A DNA stretch of 64,000 nt from Candidatus Aminicenantota bacterium (GCA_027068075.1 JAMOUJ010000005.1:460162-524161); one strand, 5' to 3'; positions 33,414 through 42,303 are shown, counted from the stretch's first letter. The notes: a model not told the origin generated them from the sequence alone. Numbers and translations are program-made.

Positions 33414-34538
33414 CTAACGGAAGTTCCTTCCCTGATTTTTCAGGTTTCCCATGAATTTGGGCCATGGGGCGTTGGGGGATAATCCCCGGGCCCTTATTTT
33501 CACCGCGTAAAACTCCGTGGTTCCAAAGAGGAGGTATCCCCTTCCGGGGATTACGCTGAGTTTGGCCTCCACGGGATTCCCCCGGGGTTCCTCAAAGCGG
33601 AAAACCCGGTGGCCTTTTTTGTCAAAGCCCAGGATGGCAATGTCGTTGGAGCCCACATAAATCACCCCGTCGTCCCCGATGAAGCCGGTGGATTTTATGG
33701 GAAATTTGATTTTGTAGCGCCAGTTGAGTTTACCATCCTGGTTTACGGAATAATAACTCCCCAGGGAGGTTCCGAAGTAAATGTTGCCTTCCTCATCAAT
33801 TATGGGGTCCGTTTTTATCCAGTAGTCCGCCTTGAACTCCCAGATCCTTTTTCCCTGGGGTGAAATCTTGTAAAGGTAGTGGTCCAGGGAGGTTATGTAA
33901 ACATTCCCGTCCTTGTCAAGTCCAGCGGCGGTCCTTACAACCCCCCGGGTGGGAAATTTGTGGAGAAGTTCCCCCTGTTCGCTTATGAAGTATACCGCCT
34001 TATCGTTGCTGGCTATTATAATCTTTCCGTCCTTAGTTATGGTGGGTGAGGAAAAAATGGGGCCGTTGGTAAACAGTTTCCATTTCAGATTGCCCTCCAG
34101 GTCAAAGGCATATACGGCGGTATCAAAGGCCCCAAAAACCACCAATCCCTGGGGGTGGATGGCCGGGGAGGAGGAAACCGCTCCGGAGACTTCTTGCCGC
34201 CAGCGGAGTTTTCCCCGGGAAGTTAAGGAATAAAGGAATCCGTCCCTGGTGGTAAAGTATATGTTTCCCTCCCCATCCAGGGCCGGGGAGGAGAACACCG
34301 CCTGAAGTTCGCCGTCTTCGTCCCGGGGCTCGTAGGTCCACTTTACCCTTCCCGATGGGGAAAATTTCACCACCTTCCCCTTGAGGGAGGTTATAACCAC
34401 ATCACCACTTTTCTCCACCGCCGGGGAACTTACCACCGGAAGTTCGTATTTCCACACCATCTTTCCCGGGGCCGGGCTGCAACGGTTGAGAAGAAGAACC
34501 CCAAAAAGCAGAAAGGGGACGAACAACGCTCTCTTCAT
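33414..34538 (-). CDS. PQQ-like beta-propeller lipoprotein
   Basis: 374 residues. The N-terminus has a lipoprotein signal (LFGVLLLNRC, Cys about 20). The rest is built of about seven to eight repeats with the pattern xxGxxxWxY ... SSPAxDxxGxIYFxxxDxxLYxxxxxGxxxW, the PQQ/BamB-like propeller. It has the fold but no signs of PQQ-enzyme catalytic residues; roles such as BamB-like outer-membrane assembly or a surface-bound binding protein are possible. It has a GGGAGG site 5-8 nt before the ATG. It follows a hairpin after the barrel gene, so it may be expressed at reduced level by read-through from the subtilase promoter or from an unseen promoter. Confidence 0.85.
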   Translation of the reverse strand: MKRALFVPFLLFGVLLLNRCSPAPGKMVWKYELPVVSSPAVEKSGDVVITSLKGKVVKFSPSGRVKWTYEPRDEDGELQAVFSSPALDGEGNIYFTTRDGFLYSLTSRGKLRWRQEVSGAVSSSPAIHPQGLVVFGAFDTAVYAFDLEGNLKWKLFTNGPIFSSPTITKDGKIIIASNDKAVYFISEQGELLHKFPTRGVVRTAAGLDKDGNVYITSLDHYLYKISPQGKRIWEFKADYWIKTDPIIDEEGNIYFGTSLGSYYSVNQDGKLNWRYKIKFPIKSTGFIGDDGVIYVGSNDIAILGFDKKGHRVFRFEEPRGNPVEAKLSVIPGRGYLLFGTTEFYAVKIRARGLSPNAPWPKFMGNLKNQGRNFR

Positions 34539-34561
34539 GTCATCCTCCCTTGGATAGGTTA

Positions 34562-34592
34562 AAAGGGGGAGGGGATCTTCCCCCTCCCCTTT
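34562..34592 (-). terminator. Hairpin terminator after the barrel protein gene
   Basis: Purine arm AAAGGGG(G)AGGGG and pyrimidine arm CCCCTCCCCTTT pair with one bulged G around a short loop. In the minus direction it is followed by TTTT. It lies 7 nt after the stop of the 34599-35153 gene. Confidence 0.65.
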
Positions 34593-34598
34593 ATCGTC

Positions 34599-35153
34599 TT
34601 AGAACCTTGCTCTGATGCCGGCGGCTATTTTGAGTCCACCTATGTTCCGGCTGCTGTCCATGGGTTTGGCGCTGGCGAATAGATAACTGAGGGATAGGAA
34701 GGCCGCCTTTCCCTGGGCTATGGGCTTGCAGATTCCCACTTCCGGTTCAAAGCCAAAGGCGGATTTGCTTACATCCTCCAGGCCCGGGCTTTCGTTCTTC
34801 ACGCTGTAGAAAACGAGGCCCGCTCCCAGCCCTACATAGGGACGGAAGTTCCCCATGTCTTCAAAGGGGTAGAAGGCCTTGACGAAAACCGGAATGTAGG
34901 AAAGGGTGGTTTTTTCCTCCAAGCCCAGGGTCTTTCCGGAGTTGGAGAAATAACCGGCGGTCAGGAGCAGGTGAATTTTTCCCATGTGGGTTCCCACCCC
35001 CAGGGTGGGCATAAGGGCTCCACCTCCGTAGACATCTCTCAGGGTGGAATCTCCCTGCATCCTGTATCCCAGGCTGAACTCACCGAAGAGGTGACCTCCC
35101 ATAAGCCCCAGGGGAAGGGCTAATATTAGCGCTACTATCAGGAGTTTCTTCAT
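34599..35153 (-). CDS. Small outer-membrane beta-barrel protein
   Basis: 184 residues: signal peptide (KKLLIVALILALPLGLMGG) followed by alternating amphipathic strands (GEFSLGYRMQG, MGKIHLLLTAGYFS, FRPYVGLGAGLVFYS, AAFLSLSYLFA) and a C-terminal aromatic-ended strand GGLKIAAGIRARF, the sign of an eight-stranded OmpA/OmpW-like barrel. Function unknown. It follows the subtilase by 11 nt with a GGAGG site, so it is co-transcribed with it, and is followed by a hairpin terminator. Confidence 0.8.
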   Translation of the reverse strand: MKKLLIVALILALPLGLMGGHLFGEFSLGYRMQGDSTLRDVYGGGALMPTLGVGTHMGKIHLLLTAGYFSNSGKTLGLEEKTTLSYIPVFVKAFYPFEDMGNFRPYVGLGAGLVFYSVKNESPGLEDVSKSAFGFEPEVGICKPIAQGKAAFLSLSYLFASAKPMDSSRNIGGLKIAAGIRARF

Positions 35154-35164
35154 CTTTGTCCTCC

Positions 35165-38119
35165 TTAGTTGCTGCCGTAGGCGGGAAGCGATTCGTTGCC
35201 GTCTTCGTCCACTGCGGTTATGGCGTATTCGTAGTAGTCGTTGGCGCCGAGGCCCCTATCAAGATACTGGTAGGTGCCGGCATTAACTTCTGCGATGAAC
35301 TCCATGGGGGCGCTGCTTCCCTTAACCCTGCGGTAAATCCTGTATCCAACCACATTCACATCGCTGTTGTTGGGATTGGCTTCCCAGATGAGTTTGTTCA
35401 CATATTCCGTCTGGAATCCATTGGTGTTTTCTATCCTCTGAACCTGGAAGTTGGCCGGAGGATCTATGGGAACCCTGGCGTCTATGGTTACCACCTCCGG
35501 GTCGGAATCCCAGACCCCGTTGCTAACCACTAATTTGATTTTGTAGGGTCCAGGGACATCGGGAACGAAGGAAGCGACCTCCTGGTCGGCTCCCTCTATA
35601 GAGGCGGAACTTCCGGCAGGTTTCTGAACGAGGCTCCAGGTAAACTTCAGGGGGAATCCGTCGGGATCGTAGGATTTGCTTCCATCCATGAGGAGTTTGT
35701 GACCCACGAAGGCGGTGCTGCTCTTGAGTTTGGCGGATTCGGTTTCGTATTCCACCACCGCCACCGGTTTATCCTTGAGGTAGACCACATCCAGTTTTCC
35801 ATGCCCGAAGGCGATGTTGGGAGGTCCTCCGTAGCCCCGAACATGGAGGTCCACCCTGGCCCATCCGGTGAGTTTGTTCTTGATCTGGTTGAAGTTGGGA
35901 ATGCGGCCCTTCTTCAGGTATTTCTGCAGGATAAGGGCCACGGCTCCAGAGACATGGGGGGCCGCCATGGAGGTTCCGCTCATCACCGCGTGAACTCCGT
36001 CCTCCGCCAGTTCAGATGCAGACCAGGGAACATTGGAGGAAGCCGAGGAAATGATTATTTCGCCCGGAGCAGAAATATCCGGTTTCAACCTGCCGTCCCT
36101 GGTGGGCCCGGGGGAAGAAAAGTCCGCCACGGTACCGATCCAGGGTTGTTTGGCGTAGGTGTAGTAGTTGTTGTCCGATGCCTTCCAGTACCACCGGGTG
36201 TTCCATGCTCCCACGGTAATAACTTTGTCGGATACTCCGAAGTCAATGATGTACTTGGAATAGTCGTAGTTGTATTTTATGGGGGAGTAACTTACATAAC
36301 TGATGATGTAGGGGGTTCCATAGTACATCACAAAATCGTGTTCAAATATGTCAAAGGGCCCGCCTCCGGATACCGCTTCCACCTTCATGGTCCACTCGCC
36401 GGGATGAGGCTGGTAGTAATAATAGGGGAGATATTGACCGTTGCCGTAGTAGTAATACCATGCGTTGTAGGAATAGGTTATACCCACCCATCCGAAGGTA
36501 TCTCCGTTTCCGGGATATGGGCTGTAATTCAGGGCGAAGGCCACATCGCCGTCGTAGGGTGGAGGCCCGTAGGGCTGCCATGTCCATTTGTAGTCTCCGC
36601 TCTGGCCCTCGTAGGAGGTCCCGTTGGGCCCGGTAACGGTTATCTTCACCGAGGGATTTCCTTCAAACCAGAAGGCGAAGTGGTTTTCCCAGTAGAAGAG
36701 CCAACTTGCGTAGTTATACCAATCCATGTAGTTGTACTGGGTCCACTTGATGGTGAAGGGTCCCTGGGAGAGATCGCCCTGGGCGTGCTCTGCTCCCACG
36801 GTGTAGGGATAGGACCCTCCGGTTTTGTCGGTGTAGGTGTTCCAGTGGCCATCGTTTCCAGCGGCCTTGACTACGAAGTAGCCGTCGCCGTATTCGTCAA
36901 TTACGCTTTCCACCGAGGGGGTCAGCCAGTCGTCCGTCCCGTCGGCGGGGAAGTAGTATCCATAGGGGATCAGGTAAGAGGGGGAAGGATAATAACTGCT
37001 ATAGGGACCGGGATAATGGCATATCCCAAAACCTCCTCCGGGTTCAATGTGGAAGCCGTAACCCAGGGAGAGGTTGACCACTGCGGGTTTCCCCATGTCT
37101 TTGGCCTTTTCAAAGATGTACTTGATGCCGTTGATGATGTCCGAGGTGTAGAAACTGGTTTTCACCATGATGATGTCGGCCTTGGGAGCCACCCCTATGT
37201 AGCGCCAGCGGTTGTACCCGTTTCCGGTGGCGTAACCGTTTCCAGCGGCGATTCCCATTACATGGGTTCCGTGCCCGTGGTCGTCGGTTTCGGTGCAGAG
37301 ACCGTTGTCAATGTCATCGGCGGTCCATTCGGTTCCGTAGTTGAAGGTGGAGAGGTCAGGGTCGGAGTCGGCAGGGGTCTGTCCGGGAGTATCCACCGTC
37401 TGGTCCCAGATGTACTTAATCCTTGTTTTTCCGCTGGTGGGGTCCACGAAGTCTTCGTGGGACCAATCAATTCCGCTATCCACATCTCCCACCACTACTC
37501 CTTCGCCGGTGTAGCCCTTGGTGAAGTCGCTGTACTCCCGGATCCTTATCCTGGCTGCACCGGTGGCAGGGACGGATTTGCTCAGGGTGGGAATCATCCT
37601 TTGGGTTATGGCGATTCTCCGAACCCTGTCGTCCCTGAGGAGTTTTTCCGCGGCGGAAATGGGCAGATCAGCGGCTATTAGGGTGAATCCCCTGTCGGTG
37701 GAGTACTTTCCAAGGATCTTTACCCCGTAGGTTTTGAGAAATTCTCCGTCTCCGTTTACCGCTATTAAAGAAGCGTAAACATCGGACCCACCTACGGTGT
37801 AGTCCCTTTTCCCCACCATCTTAAGGAGACTGTCTCCTGTGAGGCGAAAGTCCTTCCCGTAAACCTTCCTGAGCATTTTTTCCAGCCTCTTCCAGTTGGG
37901 GACAGTCATCCGCTTGTGACCCCTTTTCACCCGTTTCTTGATCATCCTTTCTGTGGTTCTGAAGACCTGGTCTCCCTTGAGGTTCCAGGTTCCAGCGTTG
38001 CGATAGAGGGCGATGAGAGCCCTGAGAGTAGGAGTTGCCTTGTGAGCCTTCTTAGGAGTGGGGATCAAAAAAGCGGCAACCAAAAAAACCCCAAAAGCGA
38101 GGATTGCCTTGAGTCGCAT
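35165..38119 (-). CDS. Secreted subtilisin-like (S8) serine protease with PKD and FN3-type C-terminus
   Basis: 984 residues from the ATG at 38117-38119, chosen because GGAGG lies 5 nt before it; a GTG two codons upstream is less likely. Signal peptide (LKAILAFGVFLVAAFLI), propeptide-like region to about 190, then the catalytic triad: Asp in VDSGID (about 214), His in DDHGHGTHVMG (about 283) and Ser in SGTSMAAPHVSG (about 700). Between His and Ser lies an unusually long Tyr/Trp/Pro-rich insertion (about 360-620) in place of a PA domain. After about residue 790 come a PKD-like and an FN3-like domain. An extracellular protein-degrading enzyme, suited to an amino-acid-using anaerobe. Confidence 0.92.
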   Translation of the reverse strand: MRLKAILAFGVFLVAAFLIPTPKKAHKATPTLRALIALYRNAGTWNLKGDQVFRTTERMIKKRVKRGHKRMTVPNWKRLEKMLRKVYGKDFRLTGDSLLKMVGKRDYTVGGSDVYASLIAVNGDGEFLKTYGVKILGKYSTDRGFTLIAADLPISAAEKLLRDDRVRRIAITQRMIPTLSKSVPATGAARIRIREYSDFTKGYTGEGVVVGDVDSGIDWSHEDFVDPTSGKTRIKYIWDQTVDTPGQTPADSDPDLSTFNYGTEWTADDIDNGLCTETDDHGHGTHVMGIAAGNGYATGNGYNRWRYIGVAPKADIIMVKTSFYTSDIINGIKYIFEKAKDMGKPAVVNLSLGYGFHIEPGGGFGICHYPGPYSSYYPSPSYLIPYGYYFPADGTDDWLTPSVESVIDEYGDGYFVVKAAGNDGHWNTYTDKTGGSYPYTVGAEHAQGDLSQGPFTIKWTQYNYMDWYNYASWLFYWENHFAFWFEGNPSVKITVTGPNGTSYEGQSGDYKWTWQPYGPPPYDGDVAFALNYSPYPGNGDTFGWVGITYSYNAWYYYYGNGQYLPYYYYQPHPGEWTMKVEAVSGGGPFDIFEHDFVMYYGTPYIISYVSYSPIKYNYDYSKYIIDFGVSDKVITVGAWNTRWYWKASDNNYYTYAKQPWIGTVADFSSPGPTRDGRLKPDISAPGEIIISSASSNVPWSASELAEDGVHAVMSGTSMAAPHVSGAVALILQKYLKKGRIPNFNQIKNKLTGWARVDLHVRGYGGPPNIAFGHGKLDVVYLKDKPVAVVEYETESAKLKSSTAFVGHKLLMDGSKSYDPDGFPLKFTWSLVQKPAGSSASIEGADQEVASFVPDVPGPYKIKLVVSNGVWDSDPEVVTIDARVPIDPPANFQVQRIENTNGFQTEYVNKLIWEANPNNSDVNVVGYRIYRRVKGSSAPMEFIAEVNAGTYQYLDRGLGANDYYEYAITAVDEDGNESLPAYGSN

Positions 38120-38157
38120 AGACACCTCCCTTATTCCAAGGTTTAGAATCTAATAAT

Positions 38158-38185
38158 ATGATATTCCATTAAAGGGGAATGTCAA
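38158..38185 (-). promoter_or_regulatory. Sigma-70-type promoter of the subtilase operon
   Basis: TTGACA (38180-38185), 16 nt, TATCAT (38158-38163) on the minus strand. The predicted start near 38151 leaves a leader of about 30 nt with a Shine-Dalgarno, unlike the leaderless units nearby. Confidence 0.7.
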
Positions 38186-38190
38186 GGGAA

Positions 38191-38219
38191 TTTTTGATTT
38201 TTTTAGCAAAAAATATAGT
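38191..38219 (+). promoter_or_regulatory. Probable promoter of lgt with very short leader
   Basis: A T-rich -35 region (TTTTTG at 38191-38196), 17 nt, TATAGT (38214-38219). The leader would be about 5 nt and no Shine-Dalgarno is present. A poorer hexamer TATTCT (38219-38224) ends 6 nt before the ATG. Confidence 0.4.
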
Positions 38220-38230
38220 ATTCTTTTTTT

Positions 38231-39046
38231 ATGCATCCTATCCTTTTCGTATACCATGGAAAGCCAATTTTTACCTACACGGTCCTTTACGCCATAGCCG
38301 TATTTGCTGGGATATTTTTAATCGTTTTAAGGGCAAAGAGGGAGGGGTTTGACCCGTGGGAAGTCCTCACGGCAGCCCTTTTGGTTTCCGCCGCGGCTAA
38401 GGTAGGGGCCCAACTCTATTCCGTGATCCTCATGCTCATACGCCATCCCATCTACAATCTCTCCCATCCCCAGAGGCTCTGGAATGTCTTCAAAACCGGC
38501 GGAGCCTTTCACGGGGCGTTTATATTCGGATTCCTTTTTGGGTATTTATATCTTAAGCACACTTTTAAGAGGGATTGGATAAAAATTTCCGATATCACAT
38601 TTTGGGCGATCCCCTTGATTCAGGCCATAGGGCGTCTGGGGTGCTTCTCGGCGGGTTGCTGTTTCGGAAGGCCCACGGACATGCCGTGGGGCATGGTTTT
38701 CCCCCATCTTGGGATTTTTCGCCATCCCATGGCGGGGGTAAAAATTCACCCCACCCAACTCTACGAGGCCCTGTTGAACTTTGCCAATTTCCTTTTCCTT
38801 TCCTGGCTCTGGAAGAGGCGGGAGTTTGACGGGCAGATAACCGCCCATTACCTCATAAATTACGGCCTTATCAGATATTTCGTGGAATTTTATCGGGGGG
38901 ACGCCGGCAGGGGGGGCTATATTTTTAAAACCTCCAGCCCATATTTAAGTATGTCCCTGCCTCAATTTTTAAGCATAATTATGATGGTTTCCGGGTTCCT
39001 TATCCTCCGGTGGGGAAGAAGTAAGTTGAGGGAAGGTAGAAGATGA
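38231..39046 (+). CDS. lgt: Prolipoprotein diacylglyceryl transferase Lgt
   Basis: 271 residues, seven hydrophobic segments. Lgt transfers diacylglycerol from phosphatidylglycerol to the lipobox Cys, the first step of lipoprotein maturation. The signature GRLGCFSAGCCFGRPTD (about 136-152) with the catalytic Arg, the HPTQLYEALLNF motif (about 174-185) and the late RYFVEFYRGD (about 215-224) are present. Later steps are served by lnt at 57790-59244. It overlaps the next gene, itself a predicted lipoprotein, by 4 nt. Confidence 0.95.
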   Translation: MHPILFVYHGKPIFTYTVLYAIAVFAGIFLIVLRAKREGFDPWEVLTAALLVSAAAKVGAQLYSVILMLIRHPIYNLSHPQRLWNVFKTGGAFHGAFIFGFLFGYLYLKHTFKRDWIKISDITFWAIPLIQAIGRLGCFSAGCCFGRPTDMPWGMVFPHLGIFRHPMAGVKIHPTQLYEALLNFANFLFLSWLWKRREFDGQITAHYLINYGLIRYFVEFYRGDAGRGGYIFKTSSPYLSMSLPQFLSIIMMVSGFLILRWGRSKLREGRR

Positions 39047-41223
39047 GAAAACTTCTCTTGCTATTCGTATTGGCCTTGGGTCTCAGTTTTTGTTCCCGGG
39101 GGAGTAAACGGGCGGAGTTTTCCAAGACCCCCATTATACTTGTTTCCATAGACACCCTCAGGGCGGATCATGTTTCGGTGTTCAACAAAAAGGCGGAAAA
39201 AACGAGAACATGGGAGGCCCTGGCTGACGATGGGATGGTCTTCCTCCACGCCTACACCCATGTTCCTCTTACCCTTCCCTCCCACACCACCATGTTTACG
39301 GGAATGATACCTCCCCACACCGGGGTAAGGGATAATGTGGGTTTTACTTATAAAAAGGACTTTAAGACCCTGGCGGAGTGGTTGAAGGAAAAGGGCAAGA
39401 GAACGGCGGGGTTCGTATCCACCGTAGTTCTTCATCACAGGACCAGAGTTTCCAGAGGTTTTGACTTCTACGAAGACAAGATAGAAAACACCACCGGAAC
39501 CCTCTCCCTGGGAGGGGTTCAACGCCCGGGCATTCAAACCATTCACCTGGCAGAGGACTGGCTTGACCAGCAGAAGGACGACAATTTTTTCCTCTTTCTA
39601 CACATATACGAGCCCCATTCCCCTTACGATCCTCCGGAGGAATATCGGAAAGAGGGAAGAAGCCTTTACGAAGGGGAGGTTTTATATGCGGACCACCTGG
39701 TGGGGGAATTTCTTGATTATCTCAAGGACAGGGGAATTTACGAGAAGGCCATGATCTTTATGGTTTCGGACCACGGGGAGGGGCTCAAGGAACACGGTGA
39801 GAGTGAGCACGGAGTTTTCCTGTACATTGAGGACCTTCATGTTCCCATGGTGGTGAAACTTCCCTACAACTGGAGGCCCTTTAAGAGGGTGGATCGGCCC
39901 GTGGCGCTGACGGATATTTTCCCCACCCTTTGCGACTACTTTCAGATGAAATGTCCCCATAAAATGGACGGGGAAAGCCTCCTGAAAAGGAAGCCCGGGG
40001 AAAGGAAAGAAGTTTACTCCGAGAGTTTATACGGCAAGTACCACTACGGATGGGCCCCCCAGTATTCTTTAATTGACGGGAAAAATCATTTTATTTTGAC
40101 CCCCATAAGGGAGTTTTACGACCTCGTAAGGGATCCCAGGGAGAAGAAGAACCGCTATGGATTCGGAAGGTCCAAGGAAATGGAGAGGGTTCTCAAGGCC
40201 ATGGTTTCCCGATTCCAGGAGGACAAGCCCCAAAAGGTGGACCCTGAGTTTCTCCGGAAATTACAGAGCCTTGGCTATGTGGGTTTGATCCATCAGAATG
40301 TGGGCGGGGAAGAAGAGGAACTACCTGATCCCAAAACTAAAATTTACCTCCTGGAAAAACTGAACAGGGCCATGGCTCTGGGAAGGATGGGGCTTTATAA
40401 AAAGGCGGCGGAAATCCTGGAGGAGGTTCTACGGGAGGATCCCCACATGGAGGAGGCCATTTCCCAGGCAGCCAGGATCAACGAGAACGCCGGCAATTAT
40501 GAAAGGGCCATAGAACTCTATAAGGAACTTCTCCGGCGAAGGCCCAACGACATAGCCGCTCTCATAGGGATAGGAAGCACCTATTTCAGGATGGGGAATT
40601 ATAAGAAGGCCCTGGAGGCCATAGATCTTCTTATAGAGAAAGAGCCAAAATTCGCCGTGGCCTACAGCCTTAAGGCCATGGTTTATTACAAGGAAAAGAA
40701 ATACGACCTCTTTTACAAATACTTAAAGAAGGCCATGGAACTCAACAAGGACCTGGACCACATTCACTATCTGATGGGTCTGGATTACCTGAGGCTCTGG
40801 GCAGAAAAAAAGGATCCCTCTTACATAGAAAAGGCCAAGGAAGAATTTTTAAGGGTGGAGGAAAAAAATGTTCGGGGGTATGTGGACCTTCATTTTAACC
40901 TGGGGGTTATCTTTGAGAGGGAAGGTAATTACGGCAGGGCCGAGGAGGAATATCGCAGGGAAATGAAGTTTTTCCCCTCCAACCCCAAGCCCTATGTTAA
41001 CCTGGCCCTGCTCCTGGCCCGGGAAGGGGATTTGCCCGAGGCCATTCATACCCTTCTGCTGGGGGAAAAACTGGCTCCGGTTCCCCAGACTTATTACCTT
41101 CTGGGTTTGTTTTATCTCAAGTTCAGGAATCCCGCCGCCGCCAGGAAATGGGTTCTGAAGGGTCTTGAAAAATATCCCAAGGATCCCCGTTTGTTGTCTT
41201 TAAGGCAGAGGTATGGGTTTTAA
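39043..41223 (+). CDS. Sulfatase-fold (alkaline phosphatase superfamily) lipoprotein with TPR repeats
   Basis: 726 residues. A lipoprotein signal (LLFVLALGLSFC, Cys17), an alkaline-phosphatase-superfamily domain (about 28-400) and at least six TPR repeats (about 435-720). Metal ligands: Asp in SIDTLRADH (37) and DHGEGLKEHGESEHG (about 244-258). At the nucleophile position the sequence is T77-L-P-S-H, where true sulfatases have Cys or Ser followed by x-P-S-R; Thr is the nucleophile in phosphoethanolamine transferases and LtaS. So it may be a phospho- rather than sulfo-hydrolase or a transferase. It lies between lgt and a thioredoxin-like gene. Confidence 0.82.
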   Translation: MRKLLLLFVLALGLSFCSRGSKRAEFSKTPIILVSIDTLRADHVSVFNKKAEKTRTWEALADDGMVFLHAYTHVPLTLPSHTTMFTGMIPPHTGVRDNVGFTYKKDFKTLAEWLKEKGKRTAGFVSTVVLHHRTRVSRGFDFYEDKIENTTGTLSLGGVQRPGIQTIHLAEDWLDQQKDDNFFLFLHIYEPHSPYDPPEEYRKEGRSLYEGEVLYADHLVGEFLDYLKDRGIYEKAMIFMVSDHGEGLKEHGESEHGVFLYIEDLHVPMVVKLPYNWRPFKRVDRPVALTDIFPTLCDYFQMKCPHKMDGESLLKRKPGERKEVYSESLYGKYHYGWAPQYSLIDGKNHFILTPIREFYDLVRDPREKKNRYGFGRSKEMERVLKAMVSRFQEDKPQKVDPEFLRKLQSLGYVGLIHQNVGGEEEELPDPKTKIYLLEKLNRAMALGRMGLYKKAAEILEEVLREDPHMEEAISQAARINENAGNYERAIELYKELLRRRPNDIAALIGIGSTYFRMGNYKKALEAIDLLIEKEPKFAVAYSLKAMVYYKEKKYDLFYKYLKKAMELNKDLDHIHYLMGLDYLRLWAEKKDPSYIEKAKEEFLRVEEKNVRGYVDLHFNLGVIFEREGNYGRAEEEYRREMKFFPSNPKPYVNLALLLAREGDLPEAIHTLLLGEKLAPVPQTYYLLGLFYLKFRNPAAARKWVLKGLEKYPKDPRLLSLRQRYGF

Positions 41224-41686
41224 ATACTTCAGGACTACAGTGGCGCTCCTTTTCGGGGCGGTTCTGATGTTCATCCCCCATTCCCACGGAAGGGGCCTTT
41301 CCCACGCCTGCCGGACGATGAAGTTCAGCCCCGTCAACGGCCCCTCCTTCTCCCTGGAGGATTTTTACGGCAGGCCCCTGACGGTGATTTTCTTCCAGCC
41401 CCAATGCCTCGCATGTAGGAGGGAAATTTCACGCCTTTCCCGGAGGAAGGATGGGGTGGTGGCCTTTTCCCTGGATAATTCCGTTGAAAGGGTTAGGAAA
41501 TTCGCAAAGGAGTTAAACCTTCGTTTTCCGGTGGTGGTGGCCGACAGGAAGGTGTTGCAGTGTTTCGGAGGGATTGAGGCCGTGCCCACGGTTTTCCGAT
41601 TCAATTTCGAACTTTTCCTGGTGAGGAAGGGGGATAAAACTACCTCCTCATCTTCCCTGAACCCCTACTGTCACTGCAGTTTTTAG
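41213..41686 (+). CDS. Thioredoxin-fold (TlpA/redoxin-like) exported protein
   Basis: 157 residues. An N-terminal hydrophobic segment (TTVALLFGAVLMFI) leads to a redoxin domain: FSLEDFYGRPLTVIFFQ, the CxxC in PQCLACRRE (C65, C68), and a cis-Pro segment EAVPTVFRF. The C-terminus after the cis-Pro is short and Ser/Lys-rich, ending in YCHCSF, where a normal TlpA would have another strand and helix; it may be a natural short form. Probable periplasmic disulfide reductase. It overlaps the sulfatase gene by 11 nt and ends 1 nt from the convergent DUF507 stop. Confidence 0.72.
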   Translation: MGFKYFRTTVALLFGAVLMFIPHSHGRGLSHACRTMKFSPVNGPSFSLEDFYGRPLTVIFFQPQCLACRREISRLSRRKDGVVAFSLDNSVERVRKFAKELNLRFPVVVADRKVLQCFGGIEAVPTVFRFNFELFLVRKGDKTTSSSSLNPYCHCSF

Positions 41687-41687
41687 T

Positions 41688-41981
41688 TCAAAGGCTCTTG
41701 TCCAGTTTGGAAATCTCTTCGTTGTAGTATTTCCTGAAAAGTATGTCCCATTCCCGGCTACCTTCCACCACGGTTTTCCGCTGGGAGCGGATCTTCTGAA
41801 CCACCTTCTCCTCAATTTCCTGATACATTTTCAGTTCCTTTTCTATGGCCTTCCTTATGGCAACCCTCAGGGCCGGAGAGTCCACGCCCGGTGGAAAGTC
41901 AACATAATCCAGTTTCTGAAGGAGTTCAATCACGATGTCGGCTATGCGGTTGATTTTGGCCCTGGAAAGTCTTACCGTCAC
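41688..41981 (-). CDS. DUF507 family protein (second of pair)
   Basis: 97 residues, almost entirely helical and charged. It matches DUF507: start TVRLSRAKINRIADIVIELL, then a long amphipathic helix, ending WDILFRKYYNEEISKLDKSL. No catalytic motif. DUF507 genes commonly occur as adjacent pairs in thermophiles and anaerobes; function unknown. It overlaps the first copy by 4 nt. Confidence 0.82.
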   Translation of the reverse strand: MTVRLSRAKINRIADIVIELLQKLDYVDFPPGVDSPALRVAIRKAIEKELKMYQEIEEKVVQKIRSQRKTVVEGSREWDILFRKYYNEEISKLDKSL

Positions 41982-42256
41982 AACACCACCCCCTTCTTCT
42001 TGGCCAGTTCCCTCTTCACCATTTTAAACAGTTCGTTGTATTCAATGTTGGACCTGCGGATTTTGTCCAGGTGTTCGTGGAGAAGTTTCTTGGCCTCCTC
42101 TTCAATTTCGTCTTCCTTTAAAAATTCTTCGGTTATGATCTTCTCCACATCCTCAATTAGGCGATGCACATCTTCAACGATGAGTTTTTGGTCCTCCATA
42201 AGTTCCTTGACGATGGTCATCGCCAGGTGGGCAATCTGATTCTTGGAAAGCCTCAT
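41978..42256 (-). CDS. DUF507 family protein (first of pair)
   Basis: 92 residues. Paralogue of the following gene: MRLSKNQIAHLAMTIVKELM, then EEEAKKLLHEHLDKIRRSNIEYNELFKMVKRELA. Helical, highly charged, no Cys. Together the two may form a heterodimer; function unknown. The start has no Shine-Dalgarno, and a promoter with a good -35 ends 6 nt upstream. Confidence 0.82.
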   Translation of the reverse strand: MRLSKNQIAHLAMTIVKELMEDQKLIVEDVHRLIEDVEKIITEEFLKEDEIEEEAKKLLHEHLDKIRRSNIEYNELFKMVKRELAKKKGVVL

Positions 42257-42262
42257 AATGAA

Positions 42263-42291
42263 ATTTTATACAGATTAACTCAGCAATTCAA
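42263..42291 (-). promoter_or_regulatory. Promoter of the DUF507 pair, predicted leaderless
   Basis: TTGAAT (42286-42291), 17 nt, TAAAAT (42263-42268) on the minus strand, then exactly 6 nt to the ATG at 42254-42256. No Shine-Dalgarno. Confidence 0.7.
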
Positions 42292-42303
42292 GTTTTGAAA
42301 AGG

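Noticed and set aside
35699..37681. A 660-codon open frame on the plus strand opposite the subtilase gene
   Set aside because: It is antisense to a gene with a full catalytic triad and signal peptide; its translation has no recognisable motif and a skewed composition (Gly/Val/His). It reflects the codon bias of the real gene.
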